Virus record (IMG/VR): IMGVR_UViG_3300032240_000659
Coordinates: 1-64,000 of that record
Source: a virus
Strand: one strand, 5' to 3'
DNA: 64,000 nucleotides
Shown here piece after piece: positions 26,097 through 36,500 of this stretch (positions within the stretch are counted from its first letter, which is position 1; every line of letters starts with the position of its first letter). The notes beneath the pieces were generated by a model that was not told where the DNA came from, ran no database searches, and saw nothing but the letters and a program-made list of their open reading frames with translations. Made by a program: the position numbers and the translations under genes.

Positions 26097-26746
26097 AATC
26101 CATATCTCCCTTTTGTTGCAATATAATTTTGTAATATTTCTGCTTGGGTCAGTGCTCGATTATAAATTTGCACTATTGATATTCTTCCGTTAAATGTTTC
26201 ACTGCTTGGGGATACACAGCCAATATATAAATTTCCAGTACCGGGGGCTGAAGGAGCGAATGCAAATGCATTTGATGCTAATAAAGTATTGTTAACATAT
26301 GCTTTAAGTCCGGTACTATCTCCTGTGACAGCGTTATAAGTCCATGTATTTAGGCTAACACTTGAATTAGGAGTAGATATTGTGTTGCCTGACACATAAA
26401 ACCATAAATTGTTGTATTGTTCATGTCGAATTCTATAACCAGAATTATAATTTTTTGAAACAATATTACCTAGTCCGCTAGTATCGACAGGATACGTCCA
26501 GGCTATTATTGTAATTCCATTCGTCAGTGCTAGTACACTAGGATTTCCAAAGTCAATATAACTTGAAATGCCGTTAAATGTCATGTATCCATTAGAGTAT
26601 GACACATTATTCATAGTGCCAACTGCTTGTTTACCGCTTATGTCGTATGCTGTTGTGCCAGACCCGATATAACTTTTAGGGTTGGCTGCATCAAAGTAGA
26701 ACACTAACCCATAAGTTACTGATTGAGCACCGTAGTTGACAGCCAT
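26093..26746 (-). CDS. Single-domain LamG adhesin
   Basis: 217 aa, essentially one LamG domain: LVFYFDAANPKSY at the start, MTFNGISSYIDFGNPS, GITIIAWTYPVD, LNTWTYNAVTGDSTGLKAYV and RISIVQIYNRALTQAEILQN, ending TKGRYGL. Together with the 399-aa gene it forms a tandem pair of related cassettes. Its start overlaps the stop of the 1027-aa fibre gene (TAATG) after a GAGG site, and its own stop overlaps the next start. Stoichiometric coupling to the fibre is likely. Sugar or receptor binding is inferred. Confidence 0.85.
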   Translation of the reverse strand: MAVNYGAQSVTYGLVFYFDAANPKSYIGSGTTAYDISGKQAVGTMNNVSYSNGYMTFNGISSYIDFGNPSVLALTNGITIIAWTYPVDTSGLGNIVSKNYNSGYRIRHEQYNNLWFYVSGNTISTPNSSVSLNTWTYNAVTGDSTGLKAYVNNTLLASNAFAFAPSAPGTGNLYIGCVSPSSETFNGRISIVQIYNRALTQAEILQNYIATKGRYGL

Positions 26747-29700
26747 TATGCATTTACCTCTACCTCTAACCTATCAACATCTTTACGTGTTGCCCACACA
26801 GTATAGAAACAATCAACATTGCTACTGAATAGATTATCGTTACCAACAAATACTTTGTTATTTTCAATTTTTTCTATGTATAGTTTTTGATGCTTTCCAA
26901 TTGGTGTTAAATCTACAGTAATTGTAGATGCGTCTACTAGGCCTAACCAGTGCTCGGGCAATTCAATTACAGATCCTGTTAAACGACCACGTGAGTATAC
27001 TCCGTGTTCAGGGCCTTCTAAGCTACCATATACTAATTTCATCCCAGGGCGAGTTGGGTGATCAATAAAGAAGCTCTTAGTTGTAGCGTTAAATGTACCT
27101 GTAATTGTTAAAGTATTAGTAGTGTTATTCCACACAAAGTTACTTGAGCCAGCAAATACATTGCTATTATTAAATTGAACTTGTGTGTTAGATCCGCCTG
27201 GAATACCGCCGCCAATCTGTCCCCAGCTTGTACCGTTATAACCTTCAAATCTAGTCTGTGTGGTATTATAACGAATCATGCCTTGAGCCGCAGTAGCCTG
27301 ACTTGCTTGCCCTGGTTGTTGTGAATCAGTGCCGACTGGTATTTTAATTGCACCAGTACCGCCAATATTTACTACACCAACACCATTTGGCGTTAGTGAA
27401 ATATTGTTATTTGCACCAGCAGTAATAACAATAGTACCGCTGTTAGTACCACTATTTGTGTTTAGTGTTAAATTGGCAGCGGCTGCTCCAGTTGTTACTG
27501 TGCCCGATACCGTGGTATCACCTAAAATAACAGTACCAGTTCCATTGGGAACAATAGAAATATTGCCGTTAACACCATTGTTTAGTGTTATTGATCCTGC
27601 ATTGGTTCCGCTATTTGTATTAATTACTAGATTACTTGTACTAGCGGTTGTAATCGTAGTGGTACCACCGGCACCACTGTTAAGTTGCAGTATATTACCT
27701 GTGATTGCTCCGCCAATTTGAACTGTAGTTATAGCACTTGCACTTTGCCCTAATTGTACAGTGCCGCTGGATCCAATTTTTGTTGTAGTGGCAGCACCGG
27801 CAAAGTTCATTGTTGTAGCACTTGTATTAAACAAGTTAGCATTTGTCATTGTTGTGGTCAAATCTAACTGTGTTGCGGCGCCTGACAGTTCAAGGCGCAT
27901 ACGCTCAGTTAGCGTTTGTACTACACTACCACTTGACCCTTGAGTTGGTGTTTTAAAAGCAATGTAGCCGCCGGAAGTGTTATTTCCAGTGTTTGCACCA
28001 CCTTGAATTGTAAGGTTTGGTGCGGCAGTGTCTGCACCAGATGCATTTGTTGTTGTAATTATAGCGTTGGTTGTTGCATTTCCGACTACAAGAGCACCTG
28101 TACCGTTAGGAGTAATAGCAATATTGCCATTAACACCGTTATTAATTAAAATAGTACCAGAATTGGTGCCACTATTTGTGCTTAGAGTTAAGTTAGCTGT
28201 ACCGTTAGTTGTTAATGTTGTAGCTGTACTTGCTATACCTTGTACAACTGTACTTGATGTTAGTGCAATAGATCCAGTGCCGTTTGGCGCTAGTGATATT
28301 GCTCCATTGGTTCCAGCAGTAATTACAATAGTTCCAGATGTTGTGCCATTGTTTGTACTTAAGGTTAAGTTGGCATTGATAGCGCCTGTGGTAATTACAC
28401 CACTTGCTGTAGTATCACCTAGTCTAACATTACCTGTGCCGTTAGGGGTAACTGCAATATCTGCGTTAATACCTGTATTAACAGTAATGTTACCGGTGCT
28501 AGTTCCTGCGTTTGTATCTAATACCAAGTTAACAGCACTTGCTGTTGTAACTTTTGGTGTGCGAATATCTGTAGTAAAACTTGGTTGAGTCTGTAGGGCA
28601 ACTACTGTACCGCTACCTGTTGTTGAATAACTAGTGCCCCATGCTGAACCGGTTGAGTTAGCAATACCGCTAGTTGGATAAGTCATTGGTGATCCATTAG
28701 CAATACTAATAGAACCGTTACCGTTAGTGATAGTAATGCCTGACCCTTGTGTTAGCGTAGCTTTAGTTAGTGTATTGCCAGATGTATTACCAATTAATAA
28801 TTGTCCGTCGGTGTATGTTGTTTGTCCAGTGCCACCATACGCTACTCCGATTTGCGTGGCAGTCCAAGATCCAGATGTAACTGCACCAGCAGTACTAATT
28901 GTAAAAGTATTGGCAACAACTGTGCCAGTACCTTTACCTGCAAGTACTAAGTTGATGTTTGGGTTTGCACCGCTGGCTGTAATATTACTGGTTGTGTTAG
29001 TTGTTGTACTGGCTACAACAAAACTACCAGTGCCTTTTGTTTGTAGGTTAAAGTTTACGTTAGCGTCTGTTGCGCCTGCTGAAGCTACTGTAGGGCCAGT
29101 TCCGCTGGCTGCACCTGTTAATGTAAAGTAGTTTGAACTACCATTAGCAAGGGTACTTGTACCTGAAATAACTAATGTACCAGCACCTGAAATGTTACCA
29201 GTAGTAGTTAATGCAGATTGTACAACTGTACTACCAGTACCGTTTGGACTAATTTGAATATTACCATTTGTACCGTTAAACAGAACAATACTACCGGCGT
29301 TAGTGCCGCTGTTGGTGTTTAATATTAAGTTACCAGTACCGTTGGTAGTTAAAGTAGTGTTAGTATTTGATACACCTTGTACGACAGTACTTGCCACTAG
29401 TCCAACTGCGCCCGTACCGTTAGGCGCAATGTTAATAGCAGTATTAGCACCAGTATTGATTGTAATGTTACCAGTGGTTGTACCTGCATTTGTGTCTAAC
29501 ACTAGAGCAACTGCACTTGCTGTTGTAACTTTTGGTGTACGAATATCAGTGGTAAAACTTGGCTGTGTTTGTAGTGCTACTACTGTACCTGATCCAGTCG
29601 TTGAATAACTTGTACCCCATGCTGAACCGGTTGAGTTAGCAATACCGGTGGCTGGATATACCATAGAGCCGCCAGCGGCAGACCAACTTAAATTACCGCT

Positions 29701-29829
29701 AGTGTCAGACGATAATACATATCCGTTAACGGCGGCTACCGCGGCTGGAAACGTTAACGAGTAGTTTCCACTTGCGCCGGGCTTTAAAGTCAGTACGCCC
29801 GTATTGGTATCGTCAAGTTGGATAGCCAT
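26746..29829 (-). CDS. Tail fibre with seven PNGTG repeats and conserved C-terminal domain
   Basis: 1027 aa. Seven copies of a ~36-40-residue unit occur (typified by NLTLSTNSGTNSGTILINNG followed by ITPNGTG). A 49-residue block beginning GIANSTGSAWGTSYSTTGSG occurs twice. The C-terminus, after about residue 930, carries KSFFIDHPTRPGMKLVYGSL, EGPEHGVYSRGRL and ELPEHWLGLVDASTITVDLT. I know this domain from the ends of fibres in aquatic myophages, where it looks like a self-contained cap. A 'MIRYNTTQTRFEGYNGTSWG' module precedes it. The start overlaps the previous stop (TAATG). It heads the LamG adhesin series, suggesting that those proteins attach to this shaft. Confidence 0.87.
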   Translation of the reverse strand: MAIQLDDTNTGVLTLKPGASGNYSLTFPAAVAAVNGYVLSSDTSGNLSWSAAGGSMVYPATGIANSTGSAWGTSYSTTGSGTVVALQTQPSFTTDIRTPKVTTASAVALVLDTNAGTTTGNITINTGANTAINIAPNGTGAVGLVASTVVQGVSNTNTTLTTNGTGNLILNTNSGTNAGSIVLFNGTNGNIQISPNGTGSTVVQSALTTTGNISGAGTLVISGTSTLANGSSNYFTLTGAASGTGPTVASAGATDANVNFNLQTKGTGSFVVASTTTNTTSNITASGANPNINLVLAGKGTGTVVANTFTISTAGAVTSGSWTATQIGVAYGGTGQTTYTDGQLLIGNTSGNTLTKATLTQGSGITITNGNGSISIANGSPMTYPTSGIANSTGSAWGTSYSTTGSGTVVALQTQPSFTTDIRTPKVTTASAVNLVLDTNAGTSTGNITVNTGINADIAVTPNGTGNVRLGDTTASGVITTGAINANLTLSTNNGTTSGTIVITAGTNGAISLAPNGTGSIALTSSTVVQGIASTATTLTTNGTANLTLSTNSGTNSGTILINNGVNGNIAITPNGTGALVVGNATTNAIITTTNASGADTAAPNLTIQGGANTGNNTSGGYIAFKTPTQGSSGSVVQTLTERMRLELSGAATQLDLTTTMTNANLFNTSATTMNFAGAATTTKIGSSGTVQLGQSASAITTVQIGGAITGNILQLNSGAGGTTTITTASTSNLVINTNSGTNAGSITLNNGVNGNISIVPNGTGTVILGDTTVSGTVTTGAAAANLTLNTNSGTNSGTIVITAGANNNISLTPNGVGVVNIGGTGAIKIPVGTDSQQPGQASQATAAQGMIRYNTTQTRFEGYNGTSWGQIGGGIPGGSNTQVQFNNSNVFAGSSNFVWNNTTNTLTITGTFNATTKSFFIDHPTRPGMKLVYGSLEGPEHGVYSRGRLTGSVIELPEHWLGLVDASTITVDLTPIGKHQKLYIEKIENNKVFVGNDNLFSSNVDCFYTVWATRKDVDRLEVEVNA

Positions 29830-32006
29830 TAGAATGTTACCTCTGTTGTTTCTGCTTTACATACCCATCGTATTGTATTGGCTACTTGTCCGGTTACTGT
29901 AACTGCTAATGCACCGTTAGTTGTATCCGCTGATAGTGCAATAGTCCAAGTACTTGCTCCGGAATCCGCTGCCGTTATGTTGATAATAGCAGTGCCAACA
30001 ATTGACGTAGTTGCATTTGTCAGTGCTTTTTTAACAACACATTCAAATGTCCATGCTTTAGTTGCGCCGGCGGCTGTTACTGTTGCAATCACTGAGCCTT
30101 TAACATAGTATGCACTATTGCTAGGTAATGCTATTTGATTTGAACTGCTGGCTGCACTGTTATCTGATCGTAAAACTGTTGCAGTAGCATCAGTTGTTTG
30201 TCTAGCAAGTATTAGTAGACCACCTTGTGATACTCCGCTTGTAGCAGCGATTGGGGCAAAACATGCCGGAAACGCATGGAATCCCACTACAGCTCGTGTA
30301 TCACCGTATGATCCTCCCATAATTGCACCGTAGGCCATATTATTTTGATGACCTCTTCCGCCAGCAACAGTGCTCCAGTTATATCCTGCATAATTGTCAC
30401 TGCCGCCACTTATAGTTGCATAAGACCCACCTGATACTTGGTTATTATATCCGCCACTAAGTGTTGCATACGATCCACTGTTTGTATTTTTTTGTCCGCC
30501 TCCAGTAAAACTCCAATCGCCGCTGGCTGTGTTTCTATTTGTAGCGGTAACTCTATCACCGCCTCCAACAACTATAGAGTATAAACCAGTAGCTTGATTA
30601 TTTGCGCCGCCACCAATAAATGCACCAGGATAAAATAATGTTGTTGTTCCTCCTGTTACTGGGTTATTGTAACTAATGTTTGCTGCCATAGTTGCAGTAA
30701 TTGTAGTGCTTTGTTTAACAGTTCCTTGTATGCTAATAGTACCAGTTGCACTAGATCCAAAAGATACACTGCCTGCCGATGATCCAGTAACAATGTATGT
30801 TCCGTTGATTGTACCACTGGTTAGTGTTACACCTGCAATAGTAATCCAAGAATCAACAGCGTAAGTACCGCTAGCATGTGTTAATGTATATGTTGTACCG
30901 TTGCCAGAGCCGCCAGTAGTAGCAAATGTACTACCAGCGGCTATATATGTCAATACAGCTTCTTCATTAAAAACAGGTGAGCCGTTATTTGCAACGCTTG
31001 AAAAAATTAATCCTGCTTTAATACTAGCATTGTCTGCACTTAAAGCAATGTTTGCTTTTCCACTTTGACTAAAAAAAGTTATTTGAAACTGAGTGGCGCC
31101 TGCTTGATTTGCATAACCGCCTGCTATCGCACCCCAGTAGCTGGTCTGTCTACCATTTTGACCGCCTAATATTGATGCTGAAGGACCAGAGTTCCAATTT
31201 GCGTCACCGCCAACAATAACACCCCTGTCTGCATTTAGAACATTACTATATCCGCCACCAAGAAACTGATAATTTGGCACATAGCTTGCACCAAGGAAAC
31301 CACCGCCACCGCCACCTACAGAGTTTTGTTGGCCGCCGACAATAGCCGACGAGTTAGAATAAGTTATTGTATTCTGATTGCCGCCGCCTATAAATTGATT
31401 TTTCCAGCCAGTGTTAACACTTTCAATTAGGTTACTAGTACCGGTTACAATTGCATGGGTTTGGCCGTTTTGTACTGTATTGTTTTGTCCTGAACCAATA
31501 AAAGAATAGGTACTATTAGCAACTTGTGTGGCGGCAGATCTAGACATTTGAAAATCTACAGAATAAGTTCCACGCTTGTTACCACCTGCTGCGTTTCCAT
31601 CTGGCACTTGAGCCAGTATCGCGCCCGTACCTTTAACTACTAAAGCAATGTCAATATTTGCATAACCTACGTTAGTAGCCGTTAATGTCGCAACTGGTAT
31701 TACGTTGTTAGGTGATACTGTTGAAATAGTATCAGTAAAATTGGTTAGTCCGCCACCACTTGCTACTACTGTTGCAAACGATAAATTGCCAGCACCGTCT
31801 GTTCTTAAATATTGTCCAACTGTGCCATCACTAGCAGGCCATCGTATTCCGTTCAACGACAGTGTTTTACTAAATGGATTATATGTTAGTGCTGTAGCAG
31901 AAAGAATGCTAGTAGTACGGCCAGCACTAGCTGGCTGCATTGAAAGATACAATGTTGCATTGTCGCTAACTGCTGGAAGTACTTGTAATGAGGTATCTGT
32001 AATCAT
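29829..32006 (-). CDS. Fibre with YadA-like head repeats
   Basis: 725 aa. Residues about 150-290 and 440-570 carry short repeats such as FIGSGQNNTVQNGQTHAIVT, AIVGGQQNSVGG, FLGGGYSNVLNADRGVIVGG and TLSGGYNNQVSGGSYATISG. These resemble the left-handed beta-roll head of trimeric autotransporters (YadA/Hep_Hag). The N-terminal part has the fibre motif FSKTLSLNGIRWPASDGTVG. A C-terminal domain (about 600-725) ends ANTIRWVCKAETTEVTF. Trimeric adhesin is inferred from repeats. The start has no ribosome site; AATAAATA lies six bases upstream. The 1027-aa gene overlaps its stop by one base. Confidence 0.8.
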   Translation of the reverse strand: MITDTSLQVLPAVSDNATLYLSMQPASAGRTTSILSATALTYNPFSKTLSLNGIRWPASDGTVGQYLRTDGAGNLSFATVVASGGGLTNFTDTISTVSPNNVIPVATLTATNVGYANIDIALVVKGTGAILAQVPDGNAAGGNKRGTYSVDFQMSRSAATQVANSTYSFIGSGQNNTVQNGQTHAIVTGTSNLIESVNTGWKNQFIGGGNQNTITYSNSSAIVGGQQNSVGGGGGGFLGASYVPNYQFLGGGYSNVLNADRGVIVGGDANWNSGPSASILGGQNGRQTSYWGAIAGGYANQAGATQFQITFFSQSGKANIALSADNASIKAGLIFSSVANNGSPVFNEEAVLTYIAAGSTFATTGGSGNGTTYTLTHASGTYAVDSWITIAGVTLTSGTINGTYIVTGSSAGSVSFGSSATGTISIQGTVKQSTTITATMAANISYNNPVTGGTTTLFYPGAFIGGGANNQATGLYSIVVGGGDRVTATNRNTASGDWSFTGGGQKNTNSGSYATLSGGYNNQVSGGSYATISGGSDNYAGYNWSTVAGGRGHQNNMAYGAIMGGSYGDTRAVVGFHAFPACFAPIAATSGVSQGGLLILARQTTDATATVLRSDNSAASSSNQIALPSNSAYYVKGSVIATVTAAGATKAWTFECVVKKALTNATTSIVGTAIINITAADSGASTWTIALSADTTNGALAVTVTGQVANTIRWVCKAETTEVTF

Positions 32007-32012
32007 ATGTAA

Positions 32013-32020
32013 TATTTATT
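32013..32020 (-). promoter_or_regulatory. Late promoter octamer AATAAATA abutting the 725-aa gene
   Basis: AATAAATA reads on the minus strand, six bases before the ATG at 32006 and directly adjacent to the stop of the 1487-aa gene (32021-32023). There is no ribosome site in between. Confidence 0.5.
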
Positions 32021-35000
32021 TTAAGTACCTAACATGATTTCTGCAGGTTTAAATGGATAACGTTTTACTGGAGGAGTTGCGGCATTAATACCAGTGCTTC
32101 TAATCATCACAGTTGATTGCGGGCTAACCGAGCCTGCAAATTTAATAGTACTGCCACCAGCAATAGTATAAGTTAAACCAGTTGGTGTTCCGCTAGCAGT
32201 TATAATAGGGATAGCGCCTAATGTTGGTGCTAACTGAAACGTTGTTGATCCATTAGTAGCTACAATGTAGTAGGTTGTGCCAGAAACATAGTTTTGAATA
32301 GTACCAGCTGATGGCCAAGAACCGTTACCGTTTGTACCTGTAATAGTCATTGTTTGTCCAACATATAAAGTTGTTGGTGCAGATAGACAGCTAAATTGCC
32401 CGGCTGATCCTGTAATAGCCACTGTGCTAAGATTAGCTGTACTGGTTTGTACTGTATAACCCCTGTAGGCACTAAAGAAGCAACTAGTCCATATTGGATC
32501 GTAATTTACGATAAATGCCGGTTGTACTAATCCATTAACTGTGACCATTAGACTAAATGGGTTTGCTACTGCTACTGGAAGTTGATTAAATGTTAGGGGA
32601 AACGCACTTTTTGAATCGTTTAGAGTAAGTTCATCTAGGTCGTAAGCCGCATAAGTACCGCCAACAATATTGCCGCCAAAATAGGCATTGCTCATTGAAA
32701 CAAAATTGCCTTGAACTACCATAGTGTTATTAACAGTAACTCTGTTGTCTGAATAACCCATGGACATTGCTGTCCCAGTATTGGTTGTAGTGCTGTTAGA
32801 AAAAGTTTGCGCAGAGTCAAGAATGTTACTAGCGTAGATTATTCCACCATACTGTCCGGCTCGAATATACGCCGAAGTTCCTGCTGAGCTATTGCCAAAA
32901 TTAATTGTACTATTGGTTGGGATTGATGTAGATGATAAGTTACCTAAATTTAGTGTAATACTTCCCTGAGATCCGCTTGCTGGGCCTAGTGTCATAGTTG
33001 CACCTGCAACTGGAATTCTTACTAGGCCGCTGCCATTAGGTGTAATATCAATGTTACCGTTAGCACCTGCATTAATTACAAAACTTCCACTAGTTGAGCC
33101 GTTGTTAGTATTTAAAGTTAAGTTAGCAGTAACTGAACCGGTAGTAAGCGTACCGGAACTAGTAATGTCACCCATGTTTACCACTGAAGTTGGTGCACCA
33201 ACATTAACTGTTGTAGCATTGGCTGTAAACAAGTTTGCTGTAGTAGCAGGTGTGCTTAGGTTTAAAATAGTACTAGCACTGGCTGTATCAATACTTAAAC
33301 GCTCTTGTGCAGTTTGTAGTGTTGAACCTGTAGTTAATGTTGTACCAGTATAAAATTTAATAGCACCGCCAGTACCAGTACCAGTTGATAGACCACCTTG
33401 TATTGACAATGTGCCAGCACTGATATCAGTACCAGACATGTTGGTCATTCTAATAGTTCTTGCAATGGCAGTAGTGTAAGTGTCACCAACACCCAAAATT
33501 AAACTAGATGCAGATATTCTAAATGTTTCTAAATTATTTCCTGAACCAAATGCTACGCCATAGGTGCTGCCTGGTGGATTAAATTCAATATAACCTTGTG
33601 GTGTTACATCGATACGCTGTTGAATACGTGTACTATCACCTGTCCAGTCAGCACCGTCAGTGTGACGATGGTGATAGGTATGTAATAGTGTTCCATTACC
33701 ATTATTACCAGATAGCTGTGTCCACTCTGTACCTTTTCTAAATGTATGTGTGCCAGCTGGAAGTGTACCTGTTAAATCTATTGGGGTACTTTGGGCGTTA
33801 GCGTTATACGACGAAGTATGTAATTTAACTGTTGTTGTATCAACAGTTTGAACATAGTAGAAATATTGCCAGCCTTGCGGTAAATTAAATGATCCGGCAA
33901 GTCCGCCAATTGCGCCGCCAGACCCTGGGATATAAAACACCATGTCGCCAGTATTCAAATTATGAACTGCACTAAATGTAATAGTATCTAGTGTAGCGTC
34001 CATTGCACTAACTGTACTTAGGTTAAAACTGGAATTTACACCTCTGCTATTGTTAACATGTAGTAGTGCATTTGGCTGTGTTTGATTAATACCAACGTAT
34101 CCCATTGGTGTAACTGTTGCACGAATTTGGCCGCTGCCTAGGTCTGTGCCGTTAGTTCCGCTATCACCTGAGTATATGTCTAAAATTTGCCCAATATTTG
34201 TGACCTGTCGAGAACCAATACCAGTGTTGTATCTATTATTAGTTGCATCAGGGAAAGCAATAGTAGGAACAGTTCCGCCAGCGGAAACAATTGTGACTTT
34301 ACTAACAGGGCTTGTTGTGTAAAATCCAATCTTACCAGTACCATTAGGCACCACAGTAATGTTTCCGTTAGTACCTTGGTTAAGAACAATGCTACCTGCG
34401 TTAGTACCACTGTTAGTATTAATTGTTAAATTACCAGTGCCGTTAGTTGTTAAAGTTGTAGCAGTATTACTTACACCTAATTGTGTTGTGCTAGTAATTA
34501 GGTCAACTTTACCAGTACCGTTGGTTGTAATATCAATATTACCATTAGTACCGTTGTTGAGAACAATGCTACCTGCATTGGTACCATTGTTAGTATTAAT
34601 TGTTAAGTTAGCAGTGCCATATGTTGTAATGGTAGATGCTGTATTTTGCTTGCCTAATTGTACAGTGCTAGCTGACAAACCAATAGTGCCAGTAGCGGTG
34701 GTAATAATGCTTAACCCTTCACCGGATATATTACTTAATATACCTAATCCAGTTAAGCCAGTTCCGCCCCAAGTGCTTGCTCCGCGATTATAAGAAATAT
34801 ATGCTGAATAGCCGCTTGAGGTATTTTGAAAAGTAATTAATGAAGTAGATGGTGCAGTTGCAGTAGCACTGCTACCTAAATTGATAACTGCTTGGTTTGT
34901 TCCAGTTCCAGATGGACTTGTTGATCCAATAGTTAATGTTCTATTAACATCTCCTGAACCTGTTAAATTAAGATTAATATTGCTATCCCAAGATGTTGTT

Positions 35001-36484
35001 GAATTAACATATGTGATAGTTTTATTAGTTGTGCCTAGCAAAGTAATGCCGCCACCGTCAGCGGTAACATCTGTAGCACCGCCGATATTTAATGTAGCAC
35101 CTGTTGCTGAACCAGATCCAGTCAGCGCTTGATTTAGTGTAATTTGAGTTGCGCTATCAATTGACAATACTGTTGTACTTGCTGGCAGTGTTACGGTGCC
35201 GTTGCCGCTTAGTGAACTAACTGCTGATCCAGGGATAATATTTGCTGTGGCAGATAAGTTAGTAACAACTGCTGATCCAGCACTAATATTACCAGTTTGT
35301 GCTGAAGAAACAACACCACCTAATTCTAAATTCTTATCATCAACTGATACTGTGTTAGAATTAATAGTGGTAGTAGTACCATTAACTATTAAATTTCCAG
35401 TAATTGTTAATGCTGATAATGTTCCTGGAATATCTGCAGCCACTAACGCACGGAATGACGGATTGCCGTTTCCGCCCGAGCTTGGTCCAGCATACACATA
35501 ATTTTGTGTTTGACTACCAAACGTGCTATTAATATCCGAGGCAGCGGCTGTTGATACAGTACCACTAGTACCTTTTAATAAACCAGTTAATGAAGCAAGA
35601 ACTATTGAACCTGTGCCGTTTGGTGTTAACGAAATATTTCCGTTAACACCTTGATTAATAACAATAGAGCCACTGTTAGTGCCGCTGTTTGTGTTTAAAG
35701 TTAAATTAGCAGTACCATTAGTTGTTAATGTTGTTGCAGTATTACTAATACCTTGTACAATTGTACTTGATGTTAGTGCAATTGATCCTGTTCCGCTTGG
35801 CGTTAGAGTAATAGCACCATTAGTACCAGCGGTAATTACAATGCTACCAGAATTGGCACCGTTGTTTGTGTTTAATGTTAAGTTGCTGGTTATAGTACCA
35901 GTAGTTACTAGGCCAGCACCAGTCATGTCACCTAGATTAACTACACCAGTTCCATTAGGTGTTACTGCAATGTTACCGTTAACGCCTTGATTAATAACAA
36001 TTGAGCCAGAATTTAATCCGCCGTTAGTATTAACTGTTAGTGTCTGTGCGCCATTAGTAGAATAAGATGGGGAAGTAAAACTAATACTGGCTCTAACAGT
36101 GCCATTTACTGCTAGTGTAGATGTTCCTGTAGTCCAAGTAAAATTACTTGAACCAGCTGTTGTACCATTGCTATTATACTGTACTTGACTGTCAGATCCA
36201 GCGGCAGCTAATGCTGAAGCAAGTGCCGAAGCAGTAGTTGCTAGTACTGACCACCCAGTAGTACTATAAACTTCTAAATTTCCGCTATTATATCTTAACG
36301 CACCAGTAACATTATATAAACTATTAGCTGTAGAAATATCAGGTACTACTAGGCCTTGACTTACAAAGGCGGCGCCTTGTACAACTAAATTTTTTCCAAC
36401 ACTAACTCCGCCACCACTGGCAACTAGTTGATTGTCGCCTACTACTAGACCATCGGGCTCCAGGAAGATCTTATTAATTGTCAT
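32021..36484 (-). CDS. Long tail fibre with PNGTG repeats
   Basis: 1487 aa. Six copies of the NTNSGTNSGSIVINQG...TPNGTG unit are spread along the shaft. Other modules are DSQVQYNSNGTTAGSSNF near residue 100, a 'NGTTTTINSNTVSVDDKNLE' domain near 370 and an internal section with an Asn/Gly-rich 'LLHVNNSRGVNSSFN' start near 810. The last 180 residues form a cap (YDLDELTLNDSKSAFPLTFN, VTVNGLVQPAFIVNYDP, KRYPFKPAEIMLGT) interrupted by one shared 'LYVGQTMTITGTNG' module. A related cap ends the 402-aa protein. It has a TTTGGAG ribosome site and follows a strong hairpin. Confidence 0.87.
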   Translation of the reverse strand: MTINKIFLEPDGLVVGDNQLVASGGGVSVGKNLVVQGAAFVSQGLVVPDISTANSLYNVTGALRYNSGNLEVYSTTGWSVLATTASALASALAAAGSDSQVQYNSNGTTAGSSNFTWTTGTSTLAVNGTVRASISFTSPSYSTNGAQTLTVNTNGGLNSGSIVINQGVNGNIAVTPNGTGVVNLGDMTGAGLVTTGTITSNLTLNTNNGANSGSIVITAGTNGAITLTPSGTGSIALTSSTIVQGISNTATTLTTNGTANLTLNTNSGTNSGSIVINQGVNGNISLTPNGTGSIVLASLTGLLKGTSGTVSTAAASDINSTFGSQTQNYVYAGPSSGGNGNPSFRALVAADIPGTLSALTITGNLIVNGTTTTINSNTVSVDDKNLELGGVVSSAQTGNISAGSAVVTNLSATANIIPGSAVSSLSGNGTVTLPASTTVLSIDSATQITLNQALTGSGSATGATLNIGGATDVTADGGGITLLGTTNKTITYVNSTTSWDSNINLNLTGSGDVNRTLTIGSTSPSGTGTNQAVINLGSSATATAPSTSLITFQNTSSGYSAYISYNRGASTWGGTGLTGLGILSNISGEGLSIITTATGTIGLSASTVQLGKQNTASTITTYGTANLTINTNNGTNAGSIVLNNGTNGNIDITTNGTGKVDLITSTTQLGVSNTATTLTTNGTGNLTINTNSGTNAGSIVLNQGTNGNITVVPNGTGKIGFYTTSPVSKVTIVSAGGTVPTIAFPDATNNRYNTGIGSRQVTNIGQILDIYSGDSGTNGTDLGSGQIRATVTPMGYVGINQTQPNALLHVNNSRGVNSSFNLSTVSAMDATLDTITFSAVHNLNTGDMVFYIPGSGGAIGGLAGSFNLPQGWQYFYYVQTVDTTTVKLHTSSYNANAQSTPIDLTGTLPAGTHTFRKGTEWTQLSGNNGNGTLLHTYHHRHTDGADWTGDSTRIQQRIDVTPQGYIEFNPPGSTYGVAFGSGNNLETFRISASSLILGVGDTYTTAIARTIRMTNMSGTDISAGTLSIQGGLSTGTGTGGAIKFYTGTTLTTGSTLQTAQERLSIDTASASTILNLSTPATTANLFTANATTVNVGAPTSVVNMGDITSSGTLTTGSVTANLTLNTNNGSTSGSFVINAGANGNIDITPNGSGLVRIPVAGATMTLGPASGSQGSITLNLGNLSSTSIPTNSTINFGNSSAGTSAYIRAGQYGGIIYASNILDSAQTFSNSTTTNTGTAMSMGYSDNRVTVNNTMVVQGNFVSMSNAYFGGNIVGGTYAAYDLDELTLNDSKSAFPLTFNQLPVAVANPFSLMVTVNGLVQPAFIVNYDPIWTSCFFSAYRGYTVQTSTANLSTVAITGSAGQFSCLSAPTTLYVGQTMTITGTNGNGSWPSAGTIQNYVSGTTYYIVATNGSTTFQLAPTLGAIPIITASGTPTGLTYTIAGGSTIKFAGSVSPQSTVMIRSTGINAATPPVKRYPFKPAEIMLGT

Positions 36485-36500
36485 TTACGCTCCAAATAAT

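Noticed and set aside
28028-28588. 186-codon plus-strand frame opposite the 1027-aa fibre
   Set aside because: Val/Pro/Leu-rich antisense of the repeat region; similar frames appear opposite all PNGTG repeats, so they reflect codon bias.
26746-36484. Regular repeats that could suggest a CRISPR array
   Set aside because: Spacing and similarity follow the reading frame and protein repeats; DNA copies diverge at third positions, and no cas genes are present.
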